The notes under the pieces: model-generated
The model's database searches: none
What the model was told of the DNA's origin: nothing
The model's input: only the letters and a program-made list of their open reading frames with translations
Source: CASFRF01 sp031549345
Lineage (GTDB): Bacteria; Verrucomicrobiota; Lentisphaeria; Victivallales; Victivallaceae
Reading direction: 5' to 3'
Length of the DNA: 37,161 nucleotides
Assembly: GCA_031549345.1 (NCBI GenBank)
Contig: JAVBPY010000001.1
Coordinates: 1-37,161, forward strand
Shown here: piece by piece, positions 31,615 through 37,161 of the stretch
Layout: every line of letters starts with the position of its first letter
Numbering within the stretch: position 1 is the stretch's first letter
Translations under genes and position numbers: made by a program

Positions 31615-32314
31615 CCGAAGGATTCAATGAGCTCGGTCTGCTGGAAGAAGGAAGCCGCGCGGGGGCCGGATAGCTGTTCTGCGGCGTCGACGGCGCGGCG
31701 GATGAACCAACGGGAGTCCGAGGGGATTTTCCATTGGTTTTTTGTTCGTCTTCCTTCTTTTCCTCTTCCGTCGGCGGCGGCGTGTAGAGGCGTCCGCGAA
31801 GAGCGCTCTCCCGTGTGCTCCGGGAAACTTTCTGAAGGCTTGCCATATCCACAACCGCCGAGAAATGGACAAGATAGCCTACGCACTTATCCTCGAACCC
31901 CTCCATAGGGACCATCTTTTCCACGTCTGTTCGCCACGGCGTCGAAAGAACAAGAAACAAAAGGAAGCTGGAAAGGATAAATCCGGTGATGAAGCCGAAC
32001 GCCACTCCTCCCGGTTGCTCGAACAACGGGGGGATTGGACGGGTTTCCGGCGCTTCCGCCAGCTGGCTGCTCAATTTTTGAAGCATCACCAGGAGGAGCA
32101 CGAAGAGGACCAGCATCGCAAGCCCCGGGAGAAACGCCCGGAGCGCTCCCGGAAGAAAGTCCTGCAGGAGCGGCGCAACCATATCTATGCTCCACAGGGA
32201 ACAATACGCGGCAAAAACCGTGCTCAGCAAAAAAATAAATGCGCGGTTGAAACGCCGGCTGGCCATGAAAACGGCCATAAGAATCGGAATTCCCCAGAAA
32301 ATAAGATAAATCAT
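31592..32314 (-). CDS. CvpA-like membrane protein
   Basis: A 240-residue protein with about four hydrophobic segments in the first 150 residues (FLLSTVFAAYCSLW, LAMLVLFVLLLVML, AFGFITGFILSSFLLFLVL), matching the topology and general pattern of CvpA-type proteins. CvpA is linked to envelope integrity; the molecular role is unknown. The last 70 residues are rich in Pro, Ser, Thr and charged residues, probably unstructured. GGAG precedes the ATG and the gene directly follows the ATPase gene. Its 3' end overlaps the convergent murC-like gene by 23 bp, and no terminator fits between them. Family assignment is moderate. Confidence 0.62.
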   Translation of the reverse strand: MIYLIFWGIPILMAVFMASRRFNRAFIFLLSTVFAAYCSLWSIDMVAPLLQDFLPGALRAFLPGLAMLVLFVLLLVMLQKLSSQLAEAPETRPIPPLFEQPGGVAFGFITGFILSSFLLFLVLSTPWRTDVEKMVPMEGFEDKCVGYLVHFSAVVDMASLQKVSRSTRESALRGRLYTPPPTEEEKKEDEQKTNGKSPRTPVGSSAAPSTPQNSYPAPARLPSSSRPSSLNPSVTPGRRR

Positions 32315-32317
32315 CCC

Positions 32318-33784
32318 TTACTCCAGATTCAGTGAAACACGTTCGACTTCTTCGATCGAAGTAATGCCTTCGGCAACCAGCTTGAGCCCCTCGTACATCA
32401 TGTTGGAGCTCCCGTGTTCCCGCTCGATTTCTTCTTTGATGGAGCTTAAAGTAGCCCCTTCCGCCTCCAGGGCGACACGGAGGGCGTTGTTCATGATCAT
32501 CAAGTCGAAAATCGCCACGCGCCCGGCATACCCCGTGTTGTCGCAATTGCGGCAGCCGACGGGCTGGGAAACCTCCTTGGTATCCAATCCGGCTTTCAGA
32601 AAACTCTGGCGCGTTCTTTCCGAAATTTCACCGCGCTTTTTGCATGAACAGAGTTTTCGCACAAGTCTTTGCGAAACAATGAGCTGAAGTGATGCGGCGA
32701 CGCTCCGCAGCGAAACGCCGAGGTTGGCCAGGCGGTCCACCGTCCCGAGATTGTCGTTACTGTGGACGGTCGCGATAATCAAGTGCCCGGTTTGGGCCGC
32801 ATGGAAGGCGATCTCGGCGGTTTCCTCGTCGCGGATTTCCCCGAGGCAGATGACGTCGGGACTTTGCCGCAGGGCGTTGCGGAGGAGTTTGGCAAACGTA
32901 ATGTCCGCACGGGTATTTACTTCCATCTGGCTGATTTTGTCGATCACATGTTCGATCGGGTCCTCGATGGAAATGACGTTTTTCAATGAATAATCGATGT
33001 TCTGGAGGAGGGCGTAGAGCGTGGTTGTTTTTCCGCTTCCGGTCGGTCCGCAGATGAGGATCAATCCGGAAGGCACCCGGAGGGAGCTTTGGAGAATCCG
33101 GAGATTTTCCCCGGCGAGCCCCGCATCCTTCAACGACAAAGGGGCCGAAGAGGAAGCCAGAACGCGGATGGCCACTTTTTCCCCGCCGAACGCCCCCACG
33201 CTGGCGGCGCGGAAGGAAGCCGGTGTTTTGCCGCTTATGGCGCTGAATGCGCCGTCCTGCGGGCGGCGTCTTTCGGTGATGTCCATTCCTGCCGCCACTT
33301 TAAGGGCGCTGACGACGCTGTTGCCGAGCTCCAGCCCCATTTCGCCGACCACGCGGAGCGAGCCGTCCACGCGGAAGCGAATCACCAGTGTTCCATTGGG
33401 CTTCGGGTCCAGGAATACATCGCTCGCCTTACGTGCAAGGGCGTCGTGGAGCAGCTTGCGGGTGCGGAAAATGGCTTCACCAGATTTGCCGTCTTCCTCC
33501 CCCGCCTGAAGAACCGGTTGCCCCTGCGAGTCTTTGATGAAAATATCGATCTGTTCCCGTTCGCTGCGGTTGCGGCGTGCGGAGAAGTTTGATTTCACAT
33601 TCCGGAAAGCGTTGACGCAGGCGAGTCCGGCAAGCACAAGAGGACCGGCAAAAAGCGCCAGAAGGTTCACCCATTGTTCCCGTGGTCCGAGCGCTTCCCG
33701 TTCCTTCCATAAGGCGGAGAGGGCGTAAATTCCGGAGTAAAACCAAGCGGCCAGAAGAAGAAGCGCGAGCGGATCGTAACTCAT
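32318..33784 (-). CDS. GspE/PilB-type secretion ATPase with membrane-anchored N-terminus
   Basis: A 488-residue secretion ATPase. Residues about 5-25 and 39-58 are hydrophobic helices in place of the soluble N1 domain of typical GspE/PilB. The core has ALARKASDVFLDP (usually SDIHIEP), the Walker A GPTGSGKTTTL (246-256), the Walker B LGEIRDEETA (314-323), the HSND histidine box and a metal site (C379-x-C381, C411-x2-C414). Such ATPases drive pseudopilus or pilus assembly. ATG at 33784 is preferred to a GTG or ATG further up. The gene is led by a consensus promoter (33828-33856). It may serve the pseudopilins of this genome. Confidence 0.88.
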   Translation of the reverse strand: MSYDPLALLLLAAWFYSGIYALSALWKEREALGPREQWVNLLALFAGPLVLAGLACVNAFRNVKSNFSARRNRSEREQIDIFIKDSQGQPVLQAGEEDGKSGEAIFRTRKLLHDALARKASDVFLDPKPNGTLVIRFRVDGSLRVVGEMGLELGNSVVSALKVAAGMDITERRRPQDGAFSAISGKTPASFRAASVGAFGGEKVAIRVLASSSAPLSLKDAGLAGENLRILQSSLRVPSGLILICGPTGSGKTTTLYALLQNIDYSLKNVISIEDPIEHVIDKISQMEVNTRADITFAKLLRNALRQSPDVICLGEIRDEETAEIAFHAAQTGHLIIATVHSNDNLGTVDRLANLGVSLRSVAASLQLIVSQRLVRKLCSCKKRGEISERTRQSFLKAGLDTKEVSQPVGCRNCDNTGYAGRVAIFDLMIMNNALRVALEAEGATLSSIKEEIEREHGSSNMMYEGLKLVAEGITSIEEVERVSLNLE

Positions 33785-33827
33785 CGGCGTGGATACCCCT
33801 TTGTTAAATGAAAAAAACCTACGAACA

Positions 33828-33856
33828 AATATAGGGTGTGTTCCCGCATTTTTCAA
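33828..33856 (-). promoter_or_regulatory. Promoter of the GspE-like/CvpA-like operon
   Basis: Minus strand TTGAAA (33856-33851), an exact 17-bp spacer and TATATT (33833-33828), about 45 bp before the chosen ATG. Confidence 0.75.
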
Positions 33857-33904
33857 GTTGAAAACGCTTGTTCATGTACAAAACTTCCCGGGAACGACCT
33901 GCGA

Positions 33905-35035
33905 TCAGGTCGGTATTTTCAGCGGAAGATCCCAGCGGTGTTCGGCGGAATAGATAAAATAACCGGACCGGTCTTTGCTGCATGTGAGCGGTGAAACAGG
34001 GAAACGGTCTTTAAGTTCGGCGCGGACGATTCTCGGATCGGCGGAGTTCATCAGGGTATAGACATCCGGGGTATGAATGGTGTAAAACCAAACGCCCGCC
34101 CCTTTTCGGGAGGTCCGTATTTCAGCGGGAGGCGGAACAAATTCGCCCAGGGCCGCCTGGATGACGGCGCCGACGAAATCGTACCCCGTGGTCATGGGAA
34201 CCAGGTCGCTGCCGATGAAATCCCCGCCCATGCGCGCACTGACTTCAATGACGCAGAGGGCGCCTCCGGGGGCGATAATGAATTCGGTATGTCCGGCCCC
34301 GTGTCGAATTCCAAACGCATCGAGGGCACGGAACGCGAGCTCGCGAAGGCGCGCGAGGGTATCTGCGGCTTGCCGGCTCGGCTGGTGGTGGGCGAGTTCG
34401 ACAAAGTGCGGCTTGCCGGAGGTTACTTTGTCGGTAATTGCGACGAGGTAGTGGTTTCCCTCGAAGCTGATGGTCTCGACACTGACCTCCACGCCGCCTG
34501 TGAATTCTTCGACAACCGCCTCGTGGCAATGGGAGATATCCAAGGCTTTTTTGAGGGCGGTGCCGAGGTGCTTGGGATCGTTTACCATGCATACGCCGAG
34601 GCTCCCCGAACGATCGGCCGGTTTCACGACAGCGGGAAAACGTATGGAGATGGGTTCATTGCCCGCGGTGCAGCGGAATTCCGGACATGGAATGTCCCTT
34701 TCGGCAAGGCGTTTTCGCATCAGCCCTTTGTGCGCGGTGAGGCGGGCGGATTCGACGGAATTTCCCGGTAAGCCGAGTGCTTCCGCCACGGCGGCCACGG
34801 CGGGAACGGCGATATCACTTGCGATGGAACAAACGCCCGCAACATTTTCCGCGCGGCAAATGGCGATGATCTTGTCGTGTTCCGTAACGGAGATGGGATA
34901 GAATAAATCGGCCTCACGCGCCGCGTTTGCGCCATCGGCCCAAGCGAAACAAATGGTACGCAGCCCGAGCTCGCGTGCGCGCCGCACCAAAGGAAGTTGC
35001 AGGTATCCGGCCCCGATGATAGCGAGTGTTTTCAT
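33905..35035 (-). CDS. ATP-grasp ligase (carboxylate-amine ligase type)
   Basis: A 376-residue ATP-grasp protein. The N-terminal pre-ATP-grasp domain starts MKTLAIIGAGYLQLPLVRRA, as in the carbamoyl-phosphate-synthase L-chain/PurK-like group. Then come PAVVKPADRSGSLGV (ATP grasp, first lysine), VEEFTGGVEVSVE, and GALCVIEVSARMGGDFIGSDL, which holds the metal-binding acidic residues. The family joins a carboxylate to an amine or thiol through an acyl phosphate, often in peptide-like product synthesis. The substrate is not visible. The ATG at 35035 has GGAGG five bases before it. It is a single gene with its own promoter; a 7-bp stem (CGACCTG/CAGGTCG) lies at its stop codon, without a T-run. Confidence 0.85.
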   Translation of the reverse strand: MKTLAIIGAGYLQLPLVRRARELGLRTICFAWADGANAAREADLFYPISVTEHDKIIAICRAENVAGVCSIASDIAVPAVAAVAEALGLPGNSVESARLTAHKGLMRKRLAERDIPCPEFRCTAGNEPISIRFPAVVKPADRSGSLGVCMVNDPKHLGTALKKALDISHCHEAVVEEFTGGVEVSVETISFEGNHYLVAITDKVTSGKPHFVELAHHQPSRQAADTLARLRELAFRALDAFGIRHGAGHTEFIIAPGGALCVIEVSARMGGDFIGSDLVPMTTGYDFVGAVIQAALGEFVPPPAEIRTSRKGAGVWFYTIHTPDVYTLMNSADPRIVRAELKDRFPVSPLTCSKDRSGYFIYSAEHRWDLPLKIPT

Positions 35036-35057
35036 TTTTTCCTCCCACACATGGCAT

Positions 35058-35086
35058 ACTATAGACCTCAAGATTGGAATATGCAA
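35058..35086 (-). promoter_or_regulatory. Promoter of the ATP-grasp gene
   Basis: Minus strand TTGCAT (35086-35081), an exact 17-bp spacer and TATAGT (35063-35058), about 22 bp before the ATG. Confidence 0.65.
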
Positions 35087-35129
35087 CCGTCAAAAACGAG
35101 CTTTTTTTGAAAAAAGAATCGATTTCGAC

Positions 35130-35157
35130 TTGCAAAAGGTAAAAAAAGAGATAATGT
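35130..35157 (+). promoter_or_regulatory. Promoter of tRNA-Asn
   Basis: TTGCAA (35130-35135), a 16-bp spacer and TAATGT (35152-35157), 14 bp before the mature 5' end. It is a moderate match. It lies divergent to the ATP-grasp promoter. Confidence 0.45.
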
Positions 35158-35171
35158 ATAGGACAACACGC

Positions 35172-35246
35172 TCCGACATAGCTCAGCGGTAGAGTAGGTG
35201 GCTGTTAACCACTTGGTCGCTGGTTCGAATCCAGCTGTCGGAGCCA
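35172..35246 (+). tRNA. tRNA-Asn, anticodon GTT
   Basis: A 75-nt cloverleaf: acceptor TCCGACA with TGTCGGA, anticodon loop CTGTTAA (GTT), T-loop GGTTCGAATCC, G73 and encoded CCA (35244-35246). A run of seven T follows directly, but no strong stem, so termination is uncertain. The gene lies at the border between the core genes and the AT-rich accessory segment. Confidence 0.96.
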
Positions 35247-35730
35247 TTTTTTTGCTTTCTTTTCCGACCGTCCAAACGGTGAACAGTTCCCCCCCCCGTT
35301 CAAAAACTCTACGTTTCTCTATTTCCGTTTTCGCGTCGACGCAAAATCTCCGGAAAAGGGTAAAAAACGGAGAGAACATCTCTGAATCTCTCTAAAAGTG
35401 GTGAACAGGCATTCCGACATGGGGCATCCATACTTTTTTTTACGAAACCTCGCCTCAAACCCGAAATACGGTTAACAGAAGTGCCGCTATTCCGCCATCC
35501 ATCCGGATCGGTACCCCGTTTTTGCATTTTTTGCTTTTTTTCTCTTGATGCCTTGTCTTAAATGCTGGATCGGACGGTATATCTGCTTCTGGTATTCGAT
35601 TCCGATATTTTTTGCTTGAAAAAGGCTGAAGTACATGTATGGTAACGGTTAAAGAGAGCAATCAAAGAGTATGAATTATATGTTTCGGCGGAAAAGGCGA
35701 ACGTAGAGAATTGACAAACTCTATTAGGAG
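35247..35730. other. Long intergenic stretch after tRNA-Asn, no gene seen
   Basis: 484 bp without a supportable gene. It holds a run of nine C (near 35290), a short stem ACCGT/ACGGT at about 35268-35281, two copies of GGTGAACAG (35278 and 35400), and a weak promoter-like element at 35616-35643. The sequence becomes more AT-rich to the right. No copy of the tRNA-Asn 3' end (a classical attachment-site mark) was seen here. Confidence 0.5.
35616..35643 (+). promoter_or_regulatory. Possible promoter of the GNAT gene
   Basis: TTGAAA (35616-35621), a 16-bp spacer and TATGGT (35638-35643), about 90 bp upstream of the acetyltransferase. A nearer TTGACA at 35711 has no well-spaced -10 box (TACAAT lies 19 bp away). 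Confidence 0.35.
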
Positions 35731-36201
35731 ATGTTTACAATAAAAATGAACATTCGCTATGTATCGGGGAAAGAGGATTTATTGGACAGTGTAAAAGATT
35801 TATGGGAAGAACTCAATAAATTACATATTGATAAATCTCCCTATTATAAAGACTTTTATGCAAACAATACTTTTGAAGCAAGAAAAACAACTTTGCTCTC
35901 AACGGCCCAAAAAGGTCAGTTGTATATCGTGCTGGCCTATAACGCGTCTCTTGTTGTTGGTTATTGTATCGCAAGTGTAGTTGATGACACCGGCGAAATC
36001 GATTCAATTTTTGTTTCCAGCGATTATCGCAAAATGGGTATAGCCGGTAACCTGATGGACAAGGCATTGAATTGGCTCAGGCAGAGCAATCCTAAGAAAA
36101 TGGTTATCAAAGTAAGTGTAGGCAACGAAGAAGTTTGGGGGTTCTACGCGAAGTATGGATTTTATCCCCGTTTGACGGAACTACAGATGCCTCATGATTA
36201 A
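35731..36201 (+). CDS. GNAT-family N-acetyltransferase
   Basis: A 156-residue acetyl-CoA-dependent N-acetyltransferase. The acetyl-CoA site is in SSDYRKMGIAGNLMDKAL (the R/Q-x-x-G-x-G/A pattern), after GEIDSIFVS, and the C-terminal strand VIKVSVGNEEVWGFYAKYGFYP is typical (N-x-x-x-x-x-F/Y-Y..GF). The substrate is unknown. The start is unclear: the ATG at 35731 directly abuts AGGAG (no spacing), and the ATG at 35746 (MNIRYVS) is 15 bases away. The second fits the family's usual N-terminus better. Codon use (many ATA, TTA, AGA) is more AT-rich than in the core genes, suggesting transfer. Confidence 0.83.
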   Translation: MFTIKMNIRYVSGKEDLLDSVKDLWEELNKLHIDKSPYYKDFYANNTFEARKTTLLSTAQKGQLYIVLAYNASLVVGYCIASVVDDTGEIDSIFVSSDYRKMGIAGNLMDKALNWLRQSNPKKMVIKVSVGNEEVWGFYAKYGFYPRLTELQMPHD

Positions 36202-36336
36202 TTAAGTTAACCTTCTTAACACTAGAAGCTCTTTTCCGAATCGAAAATTTCTTTAAGCTTGAAAGTGACTGATGGCGAGGTATCTTAAAACATCCGATCA
36301 GGCTATAAATCAGACAGAAAAATCATATAAAACGTC

Positions 36337-36407
36337 AGGAGGCGCCCTCATGGATAATAAGCATTTTTGCTATAAAAAAGGAACGGAAGCATTTTTTTAA
36401 CATTGCC
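36337..36407 (+). promoter_or_regulatory. Ribosome site and displaced start of a frameshifted gene
   Basis: A perfect AGGAGG (36337-36342) stands 7 bases before the ATG at 36350, which starts MDNKHFCYK and stops after 16 codons. In the +1 frame the same stretch reads IFAIKKERKHFFNIA and runs directly into the NTF2-like protein at 36408. One extra base near 36357-36361 (TAATAAG) would explain this. The joined frame has no ATG, GTG or TTG of its own upstream of 36408. Confidence 0.7.
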
Positions 36408-36767
36408 ATGGAGGGGCTCAAAGGTAAGGTGGATGGAGAAACATTTTGGGACGCTGTCGCAGAAGATGCGGTTTTTGATTTCCGGTATCGTTTCCCCGGG
36501 TTCACCGACAGGTTCGAAAGCCGCGACGCCTATAGGAAATGGTTCGACGGTTATTCGAACGACCTTCATTCCGCCGATAATCTTAGAATTTACAATGCGG
36601 AAGGAGGCGTTGTGATACTGGAATATGAAGTGCATGGAACCGTACCCGATACAGGGAAAGCCTATGACAACAGGTTCTGTTCCATCGTCACGATTAAAGA
36701 CCGTAAAATCGTTTATTGGCGTGATTATATGGATTCCCTTGCGGCGATGCTGGCAAGTTCAAGATAA
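36408..36767 (+). CDS. NTF2/SnoaL-like protein, probably N-terminally frameshifted
   Basis: A 119-residue alpha+beta barrel-type protein. The usual SnoaL-like pattern is visible: DGETFWDAVAEDAVFDFRY, FPGFTDRFESRDAYRKWFDG, VILEYEVHGTVPDTGKAYDN, CSIVTIKDRKIVYWRDYMDS. Members bind or isomerise small hydrophobic molecules, but no catalytic role can be named. The ATG at 36408 has no ribosome site. The family usually has about 15-20 more residues, and these are encoded in the same frame upstream but without a start codon, while a strong ribosome site plus ATG lies in another frame at 36350. It may thus be inactive, or the base count may be a sequencing error. Confidence 0.72.
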   Translation: MEGLKGKVDGETFWDAVAEDAVFDFRYRFPGFTDRFESRDAYRKWFDGYSNDLHSADNLRIYNAEGGVVILEYEVHGTVPDTGKAYDNRFCSIVTIKDRKIVYWRDYMDSLAAMLASSR

Positions 36768-36811
36768 AACAAGTCGACGGTGCGGAACGATTGCAGAATA
36801 TTACCGGAACC

Positions 36812-36833
36812 TCACCATAGCGGAAAATGGTGA
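36812..36833. repeat. Short perfect hairpin between accessory genes
   Basis: TCACCAT (36812-36818) and ATGGTGA (36827-36833) form a 7-bp stem with an 8-nt loop, 45 bp after the NTF2-like gene. There is no T-run, so it is at best a weak terminator. Confidence 0.35.
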
Positions 36834-36883
36834 TACATTACAGTCCCCAATAGTCATAATGCAAATATTCAGAGGAAGTTTTA

Positions 36884-37161
36884 ATGATAATTCAAGAGGC
36901 TGAGAAAAAGGACTTACAGGAAATACTTGATCTGCAATACCTCGCATATCAGAGTGAAGCGCGTTTACTTGATAACCCTGATATCCCGCCATTAAAGCAA
37001 ACACTTGAAGATGTGAAAAGAGAATTTTCCAATGGCGTATTTCTCAAAGCCGTTGCTGAAAACGATGTAATTATCGGGTCTGTCAGGGCTTACTCAAAAA
37101 ATGATACATTATATATTGGCAAGCTGATAGTCCACCCGGATATGCAGAGGCAAGGAATTGG
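36884..37161 (+). CDS. GNAT-family N-acetyltransferase, cut by the window edge
   Basis: The first 92 codons of a second, different GNAT protein. It begins MIIQEAEKKDLQEILDLQYL, the typical start of the fold, and reaches LYIGKLIVHPDMQRQGIG, the acetyl-CoA-binding motif (Q/R-x-x-G-x-G), where the window ends. AGAGGAAG precedes the ATG at good spacing. The substrate is unknown. It is AT-rich like the other accessory genes here and not closely similar to the GNAT at 35731. Confidence 0.85.
   Translation, partial: MIIQEAEKKDLQEILDLQYLAYQSEARLLDNPDIPPLKQTLEDVKREFSNGVFLKAVAENDVIIGSVRAYSKNDTLYIGKLIVHPDMQRQGI

Noticed and set aside
36202..36883. Integron gene cassettes (small single genes with spacers)
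   Set aside because: I looked for attC-type core sites (GTTRRRY with RYYYAAC and pairing arms) in the spacers and found none that fit.
1..37161. CRISPR arrays, rRNA genes, prophage or toxin-antitoxin pairs
   Set aside because: No regularly spaced repeats, no rRNA-like stretches, no phage structural genes and no recognisable toxin-antitoxin pair were seen.

Overview
The window is a mostly chromosomal segment of a Gram-negative bacterium of the Planctomycetota-Verrucomicrobiota-Chlamydiota type. The best guess is Lentisphaerota/Victivallales (inferred, not proven). Support comes from a GntR/LacI-hybrid regulator directly followed by a DUF1559-like pseudopilin and giant secreted propeller proteins, from two divergent secretin paralogues, and from a short dcw cluster. 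Consensus sigma70 promoters are common and genes are packed tightly, with many 4-base overlaps.

Layout. 1-139: left end of an IS3-family insertion sequence, cut by the window edge, with a consensus promoter pointing at it. 460-1053: four tRNA genes on the minus strand (Leu, Gly, Tyr, then Ala from its own promoter), with two clear terminators. 1254-2963: recJ. 2947-15077 (minus): a 12-gene operon that starts at a textbook promoter (TTGACA, 17 bp, TATAAT) and a 50-nt leader hairpin. It encodes a NeuB-like synthase without its SAF domain, an acetolactate-synthase-like TPP enzyme, a KdsC-like phosphatase, two FkbM methyltransferases, a sugar C-methyltransferase-like protein, three radical SAM proteins, a GT2 glycosyltransferase, a GtrA-like membrane protein and an SDR epimerase. 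This looks like synthesis and decoration of an unusual surface sugar, and it is the best candidate here for an undescribed system. Three of its proteins share a Rossmann-like module fused to different catalytic domains.

15217-23230 (minus): a methyltransferase, then an operon of transcription regulator, pseudopilin, and two large secreted propeller-type proteins. A 13-bp inverted repeat overlaps the regulator's own promoter. 23367-26375 (minus): two paralogous secretin-like proteins. 26476-31614 (plus): a compact cell-division/wall cluster, mraZ-rsmH-ftsL-ftsI-murC-like, behind three 10-bp-spaced TAGGGG repeats that fit a MraZ operator. 31592-33784 (minus): a GspE/PilB-type ATPase with a membrane-anchored N-terminus, followed by a CvpA-like protein. 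33905-35035 (minus): an ATP-grasp ligase. 35172-35246: tRNA-Asn.

From 35247 to the end the sequence is more AT-rich and carries small accessory genes (GNAT acetyltransferase, an apparently frameshifted NTF2-like protein, a second GNAT cut by the window edge). It looks like acquired DNA lying next to a tRNA. No CRISPR array, rRNA or prophage was seen.
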